Shown: piece by piece, positions 36,578 to 45,158 of the stretch
Layout of the letters: each line of letters starts with the position of its first letter
Position numbering within the stretch: position 1 is the stretch's first letter
NCBI RefSeq assembly: GCF_039534915.1
Contig: NZ_BAAAWE010000001.1
Location: forward strand, 5,518,001 to 5,582,000
Direction: 5' to 3'
Source: Streptomyces roseofulvus
GTDB lineage: Bacteria; Actinomycetota; Actinomycetes; Streptomycetales; Streptomycetaceae
Length of the DNA stretch: 64,000 nucleotides
The notes under the pieces: generated by a model
Seen by the model: the letters and a program-made list of their open reading frames with translations, nothing else
The model's database searches: none
What the model was told of the DNA's origin: nothing
Program-made: the position numbers and the translations under genes

Positions 36578-37222
36578 GTGATCGTCACGATGATCGTGGT
36601 CTGCGAGGTGGGGTTCTGGGTCCTGCTGGCCGCCGGACTCGGCGCCCGCTACCTGCTGCGCATGCCGAGGCTGGGCGCGGCGCTGCTGCTGTGCGAGCCC
36701 CTCCTGGAGGTCCTGCTCCTGGTCGTCTCCGCGATCGACCTCAGGAACGGCGCCGAGCCCAGCTGGCGGCACGGCCTCGCCGCGATCTACATCGGCTACA
36801 CCGTCGGACACGGGCACCGCACCGTGAAGTGGCTCGACGGCCACGCCGCCCACCGCTTCGGCGGCGGCCCGCCGCCCCCGAAGCCGCCCCGCCACGGCAT
36901 GGCGCGCGCCCGCCACGAGGCCCAGATCTGGCTCGGCACGCTGGTCGCCGGCGCCGTCGCCTCCGCGCTGCTCCTCGCCGCCGTCCGGTACGTCGGCGCC
37001 GCCGGCGACACCTCGAAGCTGGAGGCCTCGATCGGCGGAGTCTGGCGGGCCGTCGGCATCCACGGCCTGATCGCCCTCAGCTACGCGGTCTGGCCGAAGA
37101 AGGCCCCGGCGGGCGACCCGGAGGCAGGCCGGGAGCGGAGCTCAGCGCTCCCCGCCCGGGACCCAGAGCACGTCCCCGACCCCCTTGTTCGCCACCCGCG
37201 CAAGGATGAAGAGCAGGTCTGA
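36578..37222 (+). CDS. Integral membrane protein of unknown function
   Basis: The 214-residue protein has about four hydrophobic helices (VTMIVVCEVGFWVLLAAGLG, LGAALLLCEPLLEVLLLVVS, LGTLVAGAVASALLLAAVRY, AVGIHGLIALSYAVW) and a cytoplasmic loop with PPPPKPPRH. GTG at 36578 follows AAGGGGAAG. The last 27 codons overlap the convergent adenosyltransferase gene by 81 bases and read like antisense of it, so the native C-terminus has probably been extended by loss of an earlier stop codon. It is divergent from the kinase gene. No family name is certain. Confidence 0.75.
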   Translation: MIVTMIVVCEVGFWVLLAAGLGARYLLRMPRLGAALLLCEPLLEVLLLVVSAIDLRNGAEPSWRHGLAAIYIGYTVGHGHRTVKWLDGHAAHRFGGGPPPPKPPRHGMARARHEAQIWLGTLVAGAVASALLLAAVRYVGAAGDTSKLEASIGGVWRAVGIHGLIALSYAVWPKKAPAGDPEAGRERSSALPARDPEHVPDPLVRHPRKDEEQV

Positions 37223-37714
37223 GAGGCGGTTGAGGTAGGTCGCGGTGAGCGGGTTCATCGTCTCGCCGTGCACCTCCATGGCGGCCCAGGTCGAGCGCTC
37301 GGCCCGCCGGACCACCGTGCACGCCTGGTGCAGCAGGGCCGCGCCGGGCGTGCCGCCGGGCAGGATGAAGGAGCGCAGCTTGTCCAGCTCCTCCAGGAAG
37401 CGGTCGCAGTCCGCCTCCAGCTTGTCGACGTACGACTGCTCCACCCGCAGCGGCGGGTACTCCGGGTTCTCGACGACCGGGGTGGCGAGGTCCGCGCCCA
37501 CGTCGAACAGGTCGTTCTGGACCCGGACGAGGACCTTCACCACGCCCTCGTCGAGCCGGCCGAGCGCGATGGCGGTGCCGATGACGGCGTTGGCCTCGTT
37601 GGCGTCGGCGTAGGCCGCGATCCGCAGATCGGTCTTGGCGGTGCGGCTCATGTCGCCCAGGGCCGTCGTGCCCTGGTCGCCGGTGCGGGTGTAGATGCGC
37701 GTCAGATTGACCAT
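37142..37714 (-). CDS. Corrinoid (cob(I)alamin) adenosyltransferase, PduO type
   Basis: The 190-residue enzyme moves adenosyl from ATP to cob(I)alamin to make coenzyme B12. The diagnostic N-terminal motif is IYTRTGDQGTTALGD; DLRIAAYADANEANAVIG and the C-terminal VVRRAERSTWAAM with NRLSDLLFILARVAN complete the trimeric PduO fold. It probably supports methylmalonyl-CoA mutase, whose accessory genes mce and meaB lie at 55-58 kb. The ATG at 37714 is six bases after TAGGCT with no ribosome site, so the mRNA appears leaderless. Confidence 0.95.
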   Translation of the reverse strand: MVNLTRIYTRTGDQGTTALGDMSRTAKTDLRIAAYADANEANAVIGTAIALGRLDEGVVKVLVRVQNDLFDVGADLATPVVENPEYPPLRVEQSYVDKLEADCDRFLEELDKLRSFILPGGTPGAALLHQACTVVRRAERSTWAAMEVHGETMNPLTATYLNRLSDLLFILARVANKGVGDVLWVPGGER

Positions 37715-37726
37715 GGGACCAGCCTA
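37715..37726 (-). promoter_or_regulatory. -10 element of the leaderless adenosyltransferase transcript
   Basis: On the minus strand TAGGCT (37721-37726), then GGTCCC, then ATG. This is the same spacing as at nrtL. Confidence 0.5.
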
Positions 37727-37727
37727 G

Positions 37728-38035
37728 TTACGCTCCGGCGCTCCGGAACGCGCGTGTGCCGACCGTCACGGCGAGCGCCGTCAGGGCGGCGGCGACCAGC
37801 ACCCCGGAGAGCATGGCCGGGCTCGTGTAGTGCCCGAGGTACGCCTCCCGCACCGCGTCCACCAGAAGTCGCCCTCGCGGCCGAGCGGCAGCCCGGTGAG
37901 CAGCGGCCCGAAGAGGAGCAGGTAGAGCAGCGGCATCAGGGCGCCGAAGAAGATCTGGAACGGGGAGCGCAGGGTCTGGCGGGGTCCTGGCGTACGCCGT
38001 GCGCGAGGGCTGAGACGCCCGCCCCGCACGCCCCG
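37728..38035 (-). pseudogene. Remnant of an ABC-2 type permease gene with internal deletion
   Basis: Two separate pieces of one permease are joined out of frame. The N-terminal piece (near 37870-38000) reads RSPFQIFFGALMPLLYLLLF then GPLLTGLPLGREGD, typical of the first membrane helix of ABC-2 exporters of the drug-resistance type. After GACTTCTGGTGGACGCGG the frame that continues encodes a permease C-terminus: VREAYLGHYTSPAMLSGVLV to TRAFRSAGA, ending at 37728. The middle of the protein (about 150 residues) and the partner ATPase gene are missing. The 494-base gap between neighbours otherwise holds nothing I can name. Confidence 0.75.
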
Positions 38036-38208
38036 CACCGGCCGGGAGCCGCGCCGCCGTCCGGGCCGTCGGGCCCCACGGGGGTGTCGCGAGTGTGACG
38101 TCCGTCAAAGAGAGCGTGACGCGCATTACTTCACGGTCACATGGCGCCCCGGGCCCGCTAATCTCCGCCGGAGAGCCAGAAGTGAACAGGTGTTGAGGGG
38201 TGGAATTC

Positions 38209-39057
38209 GTGGCTGGGAAGCTCGCCGTCATCGGGGCCGGACTCATGGGGTCCGGCATCGCTCAGGTCTCGGCCCAGGCCGGCTGGGACGTCGTCCTGCG
38301 CGACGTCACCGACACCGCCCTGACCCGCGGCACCGACGGCATCAAGGCGTCGTACGACAAGTTCGTCGCCAAGGGCCGGCTCACCGCCGAGGACGCCGAG
38401 GCGGCGCTCGGCCGGATCACCGCCACCACCGAACTCGACGCCGTGGCCGACGCGGACGTCGTCGTCGAGGCCGTCTTCGAGAACCTCGACGTGAAGCACG
38501 AGATCTTCCGCTCGCTCGACAAGATCGTCAAGGACGGCGCCGTCCTCGCCTCCAACACCTCCGCGATCCCGATCACCAAGATCGCCGCGGTGACCGGGCG
38601 CCCGGAGGCCGTCGTCGGCGTCCACTTCTTCTCGCCGGTGCCGATGATGCAGCTCGTCGAGCTCGTCCGCGGCCACAAGACGAGCGACGAGACCCTGGCC
38701 ACCGCCCGCGCGTTCGCCGAGTCCGTCGGCAAGACCTGCATCGTCGTCAACCGCGACGTCGCCGGCTTCGTCACCACCCGCCTGATCTCCGCCCTCGTCG
38801 TCGAGGCCGCCAAGCTGTACGAGTCCGGCGTCGCCACCGCCGAGGACATCGACATCGCCTGCAAGCTGGGCTTCGGCCACGCCATGGGCCCGCTCGCCAC
38901 CGCCGACCTCACCGGCATCGACATCCTGGTCAACGCGGCGAACAACATCTACACCGAGTCCCAGGACGAGAAGTTCGCGCCGCCGGAGCTGATGCGCCGG
39001 ATGGTGGACGCGGGTGACATCGGCCGCAAGAGCGGGCAGGGCTTCTACACGTACTGA
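38209..39057 (+). CDS. 3-hydroxybutyryl-CoA (3-hydroxyacyl-CoA) dehydrogenase
   Basis: The 282-residue NAD(P)-dependent enzyme has the Rossmann motif LAVIGAGLMGSGIAQVSAQA at the N-terminus, NTSAIPITKIAAVTGRPE, the catalytic histidine in GVHFFSPVPMMQLVELV, and the C-terminal GYFGHAMGP-type segment (KLGFGHAMGPLATADLTG). It oxidises 3-hydroxybutyryl-CoA to acetoacetyl-CoA or the reverse. The GTG at 38209 follows GAGGGG. The acetyl-CoA acetyltransferase at 55.7 kb catalyses the neighbouring step of the same C4 pathway. Confidence 0.94.
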   Translation: MAGKLAVIGAGLMGSGIAQVSAQAGWDVVLRDVTDTALTRGTDGIKASYDKFVAKGRLTAEDAEAALGRITATTELDAVADADVVVEAVFENLDVKHEIFRSLDKIVKDGAVLASNTSAIPITKIAAVTGRPEAVVGVHFFSPVPMMQLVELVRGHKTSDETLATARAFAESVGKTCIVVNRDVAGFVTTRLISALVVEAAKLYESGVATAEDIDIACKLGFGHAMGPLATADLTGIDILVNAANNIYTESQDEKFAPPELMRRMVDAGDIGRKSGQGFYTY

Positions 39058-39184
39058 GCGCAGTACGCCATCCCGCATCACTCCGCGGGGTGAATTTCGG
39101 TATCGGTTTGCTGACAAGGCGCAACGTATCTGCCGAGGCAGCAGTCAGTTGTTGCGAAGACGGAGCATTTCCCGGGGAGCGACT

Positions 39185-39508
39185 ATGCACATCAGGGGCG
39201 ACCACGTCGAGCTGGTCGTCGGGGGCCGCCTCGACGTCCGCAGCGCGGCGGACGCCCGTACGGTCCTGCACTCGGCCGTCGACGACGGCGTCGGCGACCT
39301 GGTGCTCGACCTGACCGGGCTCGACTCCTGGGACGCGACCGGGCTCGGCGTGATCATGGGCGCCCACCGGCGGGCCGGCCGCTGCGGCCGCCGGCTCGTC
39401 CTGCGCGGGGTGCCGCCGCAGATGCAGCGGCTCCTCGTGGCCACCCGCCTCCACCGCATCCTCGCCATCGAGGGCGGCCTCGCCCTGGAGTCGCTGCCCC
39501 GCGTCTGA
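39185..39508 (+). CDS. STAS-domain anti-sigma factor antagonist-like protein
   Basis: The 107-residue single STAS domain (VELVVGGRLDVRSAADARTV, VLDLTGLDSWDATGLGVIMG, ATRLHRILAIEGGL). The usual D-S-S-G-L-G phosphorylation loop reads D-A-T-G-L-G, so the first serine is alanine and the second threonine. It may be phosphorylated on threonine or be a non-switching partner. The ATG at 39185 follows GGGGAGCG. No anti-sigma kinase gene is adjacent. Confidence 0.88.
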   Translation: MHIRGDHVELVVGGRLDVRSAADARTVLHSAVDDGVGDLVLDLTGLDSWDATGLGVIMGAHRRAGRCGRRLVLRGVPPQMQRLLVATRLHRILAIEGGLALESLPRV

Positions 39509-39726
39509 ACGGACGGCCCGCGGCCCGGCCCCGGGGGTGAACCGTCTGTGAAGCCCCTGTGCGAACCAGGCGTCACGCTCAATCCTCACAAGACCGTGAC
39601 GTCTTGGGCTCGACGGCACCCCGGCTGTTCCCGGGCGCCCCGCGACCGTCTAGGGTTCGGTCGCCCGCACCCCTTCGACACACCCAGCCGGCGGGCTCCG
39701 CACCACCGCTCTTGGGGGCTTTGACC

Positions 39727-42435
39727 ATGGACCCGATACACCGGGGGCCGGACGAGTCCGGTCACGACACCGCGGCCGAGGACGCCCGCCCCGCACAGCC
39801 CACCGCCCTGCCCGAGCGCGCCGCCGCGGCACCCGCCCGCGCGCGCGTCACCCGGATCGTCTCCGGCGGACTGCTGCTCACCGTCAACCCCGTCGACGGC
39901 AGCGAGATCGAGGCGTGCCCGCCCGGCGAGGAACCCCCCGCCGCACGCCGCCGCACCCCCGAGGAGCGCGCCGAGGCCGCCCGCGCCGCCACCGTCCCCG
40001 CGCCGCCCGGCCCCGCCGCCCCCGAGCTGCCCCTCCTGGAACGCGAGGAGCAGCGTGCCCGGCTCACCGAGACCCTGACGCGCGGCCGCAGCGCCCGCCT
40101 CACCGGCCCCGACGGCTCCGGCCGCACCGCCCTTCTCGACGCCGTCGCCGACGACTGCGCCACGCTCGCCCCGGACGGCGTCGTCCGCCTCTCCGGCCAC
40201 CACCGCACCACCGGCGAACTCCTCCACGAGCTCCGCACCGCCGTCCTGCACGCCCCCCACCACCGGCCCGACCCCGACGGGCTCCGCGCCGACCTCGCCG
40301 GCATCGGCGCCGTCGTCGTCGTGGACGACCTGGAGTTCGGCGGCGCCGCCCTCGACGAGCTGCTCGCCGCCGCCCCCGAGTGCGCCTTCCTCCTCGCCGC
40401 CGCCCCCGGCGTCCCCGCCCCCTCGGCCGACGCCCCGATCGAGGAGGTCGCCCTCCCCGGCCTCGGCCGCGCCGCCTCCCTCGCCCTCCTGGAGGCCGCC
40501 GTCGGCCGCCGCCTCACCGACGAGGAGGCCAACTGGGCCGGCGACCTCTGGTTCGAGTCCGAGGGCCTGGCCCTCCGCTTCGTCCAGGCCGGCGCCCTGC
40601 TCCGGCAGCGCGACCGGCTGCGCGTCACCCCCGCCGAGTTCGACGCCTTCGGCGCGCTGGAGGAGGCGTTCGGCCCGTCCGGCACGGGACCGGGCACCGG
40701 CTCCACCGGCCCCGCCGCCGACCCGTACGAGGACCCCGACGTCGAGCTGCACGAGGTGCCGCTGCCCAGCCTCGGCGAGGGCGCCGCCCCCGCCGCGCTG
40801 CTCGCCTCCCGGCTCAGCCGCTCCGCCCAGACCACCCTCCGCTTCGCCGTCGCCCTCGGCGGCGAACTCCCGCACCACGCCCACCTCCCGGCCCTCGTCG
40901 GCGACACCCACGCCGACGCGGCCCTCGGCGAGCTCCGCGCCTGCGGCCTGCTCACCCCCGTCGGCCCCCGCTACCGGCTCGCCGGCGGAGTCCTCACCCA
41001 GCTCCTCGCCCACGGCTACGGCCTCGACGCCGCCGACCGCGTCCACACCGCCGCCCAGCACTACGCCTGGTGGGCCGGCCACCCCTCGGTCGGCCCCGAC
41101 CGGGCCGCCGCCGAGTCCGACGCCCTGCTCGCCGCCCTCGCCGCCCTCGTCGGCGGTACGCCGGGCGGCGCGGCCGGCGACCCGAGCGGGGAAGCGGCCG
41201 GATCCGGCGAGGCCGGCGACGGGCCCCGCGCCACCGCCGTCGCCCTCGCCCGGGCCGCGGCCCCCGCCTTCGCCGCCGGCCTCCACTGGGGCGCCTGGGA
41301 GCGCGCCCTGCGTTCCGGCCAGGAGGCCGCCCGGCTCGCCGGGGACGTCGCCGAGGAGGCGTACTTCCACCACGAACTCGGCGTCCTCGCCCTCTGCGCC
41401 GGCAACCTCGCCCGCGCCCGCGCCGAACTGGAGGCGTCCATCGGCCTGCGCGGCGTCCTCGCCGACAAGCGCGGCACCGTCGCCGGCCGCCGGGCGCTCG
41501 CCCTCGTCGCCGACCTCGGCCGCGGGCAGGAGCCGCCGCAGCCGCCGCTGCCGTCCCGTACCGACTCCCCGCCGCGCGGCGTGCCCGCCGCCCGGGCCGC
41601 CGCCCCGGCCCCCGCCGAGCCGCCGACCGCACTGCTGCCCCCGGTCCCCGCCGCCGGCACCGGCGCCGTCACCCCGCCCGCCTTCCCGGCCTTCCCCGAC
41701 TTCGCGGACCAGGGCCCCACCCTCATCACCCGCCCCGAGACGACGCCGGCGGACGAACCCCGCCGGAGCCTCAAGGCGGGCATCCTCGACGGCACCCGCC
41801 GCAACCTCGCCGCCGTCGGCGCCGGCCTCCTCCTGGTCGCCGTCCTCGGCACCGTCGTCACGCTCGGCGCCACCTCCGGCAACGACGACACGCCGACCTC
41901 CGGCACCGTCACCACCGACACCACCGCCGACCAGGGCGTCGGCGACGTCCCCGGCACCGACGACGGGGCCCCGGCGGACGGCGAGCCCGGCGAGCCGACC
42001 GAGACCGGCACGCCCGGCACCTCCGGCTCGCCCGGCCCCACCACCCCGGGCACCACCCCGTCCGGCTCCGCCACGGACCCGACGGCGACGGGCTCGCCGT
42101 CCACCAGCACCTCCGGCGAACCGGACCCGACGGCCACCAGCGCGCCGGGCACCGGGACGGGGACGACGGACGCGCCGACGACCCCGCCGCCGGGCCGGCC
42201 GACCACGACCCGGCCGCCGTCCTCGACCACGGGACCGAAGCCGACCTCGTCGTCGCCGTCCTCGTCGCCCTCGTCGCCGTCGACCAGTCCGGATCCCGAG
42301 CCGACCACGACCTCCCAGCCCCCGTCCCCCACGTCGACGCCGAGCGAGACGTCGAGCAGCGAGGCCCCGAGCAACTCCGCCTCCTCCACCCTCGACGGCA
42401 CCCCCACCGCCTCCGACACCGCCACCGTGAGCTGA
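39727..42435 (+). CDS. Large P-loop, single-pass membrane protein with Ser/Thr/Pro-rich outer tail
   Basis: The 902-residue protein has a disordered start followed by an ATPase-like region with Walker A LTGPDGSGRTALLDA (about residue 128) and Walker B GAVVVVDDLEF (about 200), reminiscent of STAND/AAA modules. A helical repeat region with TPR-like character follows (about 490-600, EEAYFHHELGVLALCAGNLA). Then come a proline-rich linker, one membrane helix near 695 (AAVGAGLLLVAVLGTVVTLG) and about 190 residues of Ser, Thr, Pro and Gly that should lie outside the cell and could be O-glycosylated. ATG 39727 fits the family-like N-terminus. I do not know its function. The layout suggests a sensor or scaffold that links a cytoplasmic NTPase to the wall. 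Confidence 0.8.
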   Translation: MDPIHRGPDESGHDTAAEDARPAQPTALPERAAAAPARARVTRIVSGGLLLTVNPVDGSEIEACPPGEEPPAARRRTPEERAEAARAATVPAPPGPAAPELPLLEREEQRARLTETLTRGRSARLTGPDGSGRTALLDAVADDCATLAPDGVVRLSGHHRTTGELLHELRTAVLHAPHHRPDPDGLRADLAGIGAVVVVDDLEFGGAALDELLAAAPECAFLLAAAPGVPAPSADAPIEEVALPGLGRAASLALLEAAVGRRLTDEEANWAGDLWFESEGLALRFVQAGALLRQRDRLRVTPAEFDAFGALEEAFGPSGTGPGTGSTGPAADPYEDPDVELHEVPLPSLGEGAAPAALLASRLSRSAQTTLRFAVALGGELPHHAHLPALVGDTHADAALGELRACGLLTPVGPRYRLAGGVLTQLLAHGYGLDAADRVHTAAQHYAWWAGHPSVGPDRAAAESDALLAALAALVGGTPGGAAGDPSGEAAGSGEAGDGPRATAVALARAAAPAFAAGLHWGAWERALRSGQEAARLAGDVAEEAYFHHELGVLALCAGNLARARAELEASIGLRGVLADKRGTVAGRRALALVADLGRGQEPPQPPLPSRTDSPPRGVPAARAAAPAPAEPPTALLPPVPAAGTGAVTPPAFPAFPDFADQGPTLITRPETTPADEPRRSLKAGILDGTRRNLAAVGAGLLLVAVLGTVVTLGATSGNDDTPTSGTVTTDTTADQGVGDVPGTDDGAPADGEPGEPTETGTPGTSGSPGPTTPGTTPSGSATDPTATGSPSTSTSGEPDPTATSAPGTGTGTTDAPTTPPPGRPTTTRPPSSTTGPKPTSSSPSSSPSSPSTSPDPEPTTTSQPPSPTSTPSETSSSEAPSNSASSTLDGTPTASDTATVS

Positions 42436-42447
42436 GACCGCGACGCG

Positions 42448-42494
42448 GAAGGGGACGGCCCCGGGCGCTCCACGCGCCCGGGGCCGTCCCCTTC
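42448..42494. terminator. Bidirectional terminator before nucS
   Basis: A perfect 21-bp stem (starting GAAGGGGACGGCCCCGGGCGC minus its last base, with exact complement at 42474-42494) and a 5-base loop lie between convergent genes. Confidence 0.88.
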
Positions 42495-42505
42495 GCCGTA
42501 CCGTG

Positions 42506-43177
42506 CTAGAACAGCCGCAGCTTGTCGTCCTCGATGCCGCGCAGGGCGTCGTAGTCGAGCACCACGCAGTCGATCCCGCGGTCCGTCGCGAGGACCCGCG
42601 CCTGCGGCTTGATCTCCTGGGCCGCGAAGATGCCCTTGACCGGGGCGAGGTGCGGATCGCGGTTGAGCAGCTCCAGATACCGGGTCAGCTGCTCGACGCC
42701 GTCGATCTCGCCGCGCCGCTTGATCTCGACCGCGACCGTGGCGCCGTCCGCGTCCCGGCAGAGGATGTCGACCGGGCCGATCGCCGTCGGGTACTCGCGG
42801 CGGACCAGGGTCCAGCCCTCGCCCAGCGTCTCGATGCGGTCGGCCAGCAGCTCCTGGAGGTGCGCCTCGACGCCGTCCTTGATCAGACCCGGGTCCACGC
42901 CCAGTTCGTGGGACGAGTCGTGGAGGATCTCCTCCATCGTGATGATCAGTTTCTCGCCCGCTTTGTTGATCACGGTCCAGACGCCGGCCTCACCATCGGC
43001 ACCCTCCTTCAGGGTGCACGGCGGCGACATCCAGTTGAGCGGTTTGTACGCCCGGTCGTCCGCGTGGATCGAGACGCTGCCGTCTGCCTTGATCAGGATC
43101 AGACGGGGCGCGGAGGGCAGATGGGCCGTGAGCCGGCCCGCGTAGTCCACGGAGCAACGGGCAATGACGAGACGCAT
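42506..43177 (-). CDS. nucS: Mismatch-specific endonuclease NucS
   Basis: The 223-residue enzyme cleaves both strands at mismatches and provides the non-canonical mismatch repair of actinobacteria, which lack MutS and MutL. The N-terminal DNA-binding and dimer domain begins MRLVIARCSVDYAGRL. The C-terminal nuclease domain has PVDILCRDADGATVAVEIKR with the catalytic acidic and lysine residues, and the C-terminus GIEDDKLRLF resembles the clamp-interaction end of the family. I use ATG 43177, the family N-terminus; a TTG lies 9 bases upstream. It shares a terminator with the gene on its 3' side. Confidence 0.95.
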   Translation of the reverse strand: MRLVIARCSVDYAGRLTAHLPSAPRLILIKADGSVSIHADDRAYKPLNWMSPPCTLKEGADGEAGVWTVINKAGEKLIITMEEILHDSSHELGVDPGLIKDGVEAHLQELLADRIETLGEGWTLVRREYPTAIGPVDILCRDADGATVAVEIKRRGEIDGVEQLTRYLELLNRDPHLAPVKGIFAAQEIKPQARVLATDRGIDCVVLDYDALRGIEDDKLRLF

Positions 43178-43404
43178 GGTCGCCAACGCTACAAGAGGAG
43201 CGCCCTTCTACGCGATTCGGGCACCCGAGTGAGACGAACACCCGTCGGTTATCGGCCTGTTGTGTGCCCAATCGCCTGGTGCGGGCCGGACCGCGCGCTT
43301 ACCGTGGAAGCTGGAGGTCGTCGTCCGTGCACGCTGCGTGGCGTACGTCGGTCCTCGACCCTGCCCGCACAGACCCCGTCCGCGGGGTCGCGAGAGGAGA
43401 ACCC

Positions 43405-43797
43405 ATGTCGCTCGACGTCTCACCGGCACTGTTGGAACAGGCCGAGCGAGGCGAGGTCGACGAAGCCGCCTTCGTCGACTGCGTCCGGACCTCCCTGCCC
43501 TTCGCGTGGGAGATGATCAGTTCTCTGGTGGCCCAGCTGGAGGTGGAAGGCGGCGAGTTCGCCGACAACCAGACGCCGCCGCCGAACGAGCAGGCACGTG
43601 GTCAGCTGCTGCGCGCGCTGGCGAGCGACGCGATCCGCGGAGCGCTCCAGCGTCACTTCGGGGTGCGTCTGGCCTTCCAGAACTGCCACCGGGTGGCGGT
43701 CTTCCCGCTGGACCCGGCGGTGGACGAGCGCCTCGCCCGCTTCACCTCGATCCGGGGACAGCTGCTCAACCAGTCGCCGGAACTGCGCGACTGCTGA
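43405..43797 (+). CDS. Conserved small actinobacterial protein (SCO5389-type)
   Basis: The 130-residue soluble, acidic protein has no membrane segment. MSLDVSPALLEQAERGEVDE opens it, and a helical core with RGQLLRALASDAIRGALQR follows. Its position beside nucS is, as I recall, widely conserved in Streptomyces, where it is annotated only as a conserved protein. ATG 43405 follows GAGAGGAGA at good spacing; the longer frame has no ribosome site. The function is not known. Confidence 0.85.
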   Translation: MSLDVSPALLEQAERGEVDEAAFVDCVRTSLPFAWEMISSLVAQLEVEGGEFADNQTPPPNEQARGQLLRALASDAIRGALQRHFGVRLAFQNCHRVAVFPLDPAVDERLARFTSIRGQLLNQSPELRDC

Positions 43798-43835
43798 GCC
43801 CGGCCGTCGTCACCGGGATCCACCGGGACTCGAAC

Positions 43836-43913
43836 GCCGCCGCTCCGCGGAGCGGGAGCCGCGATCGGTGCGTGCCGACACGCACCGTCCCGCGGGGACG
43901 CCGGAGCGGCGGC
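43836..43913. terminator. Long stem-loop between convergent genes
   Basis: The outer arms GCCGCCGCTCCG (43836-43847) and CGGAGCGGCGGC (43902-43913) are exact complements. An inner hairpin GGTGCGTG-CCGA-CACGCACC lies within. The position between two convergent stop codons suggests a two-way terminator. Confidence 0.65.
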
Positions 43914-43925
43914 GGGTCCCGGCCC

Positions 43926-44960
43926 TCAGTCCAGGCGGGGCAGGACCTCGGCGCCGAGCCGCCGCAGGTTCTCCTCGGTGCCGGCGAGATCGCCGGAGCC
44001 CTCGGCGAGCAGCGCGAAGCGGGTGATGCCGGTGCGCTCCGCGGTCGCCGCCAGCCGGTCCGCCGCCAGCGACGGGGTGCCGACCGGGTGCAGCGAGCAG
44101 AGCAGCTCGGTGTACGCCACCGGGTCCCGCATCGCCCGGTGCCGGCCGTCCACCGTCACATGCGCGTCCAGCCCCTGCTTCAGCCAGCCCGGCATCGCCT
44201 TCACCAGCGTCTCCGCCGCCTCCTGCGTGCGGTCCGCGAGCTGCACGACACCCGCGGAGACGTGCCCGGCGCCGATCCGCGCGATCTCGTCCGGATCCCG
44301 CCCGGCCTCCCGCGCCCAGCGCGCCCAGGCCGTGACCATCTCCGCCTTGGCCTCGTCGCCGCAGTGCATGCCGAGGAGCATCGGCAGCCCGCGCTCGGCC
44401 GCCAGCCGCACGCTCTTCTGCGAGGTGCAGGCGACGACGACCTCCGGCGACGGCTCGCCGCCGATCAGCTCGCCGGCCCGGGGCACCACGGCCACCTCAC
44501 GGAAGGAGAATCGTTCTCCCTCGGCACCCACCCGCGCCTCGGTGAGCCAGCGCAGCAACAGGTCGAGCGCCTCGGGGAAACCCCGCTCGTACGCCTCCAG
44601 ACCCGCGCCGAACACCTCCAGGTCCACCCACGGCCCGCCACGCCCCACCCCGAGGGTGAATCTGCCGCCCGAGGCGATGTGCAGCAGCGCCGCCTGCTCG
44701 CCCAGCGCGACCGGGTGGACGGTCGGCAGCACGCTCACCGCCGTGCCCACCCGCAGCCGCCGGGTGCGCCCGAGCAGCAGCGCCGCCAGCGTCACGGCCG
44801 ACGGGCACACGCCGTACGGTACGAAATGGTGCTCGGCCAGCCAGACCGAGTCCAGGCCCGCCTCCTCGGCCACCTCGGCGGTCCGCACCGCACGGTGCAG
44901 CGCCTCTCCCTGCCCCTGGCCCGGAAACTGAGCCGCCAGAACGAATGTCCCTACGCGCAT
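43926..44960 (-). CDS. LLM-class flavin-dependent monooxygenase
   Basis: The 344-residue luciferase-like barrel has EEAGLDSVWLAEHHF, RLRVGTAVSVLPTVHPV and GRFTLGVGRGGPWVD, which bind reduced flavin and shape the TIM barrel in bacterial luciferase relatives. The start MRVGTFVLAAQFPG is preceded by GAGGAGG. The substrate cannot be read from sequence. The neighbours (a conserved small gene and a zinc-finger gene) give no pathway hint. Confidence 0.9.
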   Translation of the reverse strand: MRVGTFVLAAQFPGQGQGEALHRAVRTAEVAEEAGLDSVWLAEHHFVPYGVCPSAVTLAALLLGRTRRLRVGTAVSVLPTVHPVALGEQAALLHIASGGRFTLGVGRGGPWVDLEVFGAGLEAYERGFPEALDLLLRWLTEARVGAEGERFSFREVAVVPRAGELIGGEPSPEVVVACTSQKSVRLAAERGLPMLLGMHCGDEAKAEMVTAWARWAREAGRDPDEIARIGAGHVSAGVVQLADRTQEAAETLVKAMPGWLKQGLDAHVTVDGRHRAMRDPVAYTELLCSLHPVGTPSLAADRLAATAERTGITRFALLAEGSGDLAGTEENLRRLGAEVLPRLD

Positions 44961-45158
44961 CGCCTTCTGCCTCCTCGCGGCCGACGCGTTCACTCCCCCT
45001 CCTACGGCAACAACGTCTGACACGTGCCAAAGGCAACGGCCGAACATGAAGTTCTTGCGATTTTCGGTCCGGGCGTCCGGACGGGGGCCCCGGGCAGCCC
45101 GTCGCGGCCCGTACGCTGGGAAGAACGGTCCGTGTTCCCCGACTCCGTGAGGTGTGCT

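Noticed and set aside
36405..36588. Longer N-terminus for the chiS-like kinase
   Set aside because: It would overlap the divergent membrane protein start and add a basic, non-conserved leader. The GTG at 36405 or 36420, close to the first membrane helix, is more likely.
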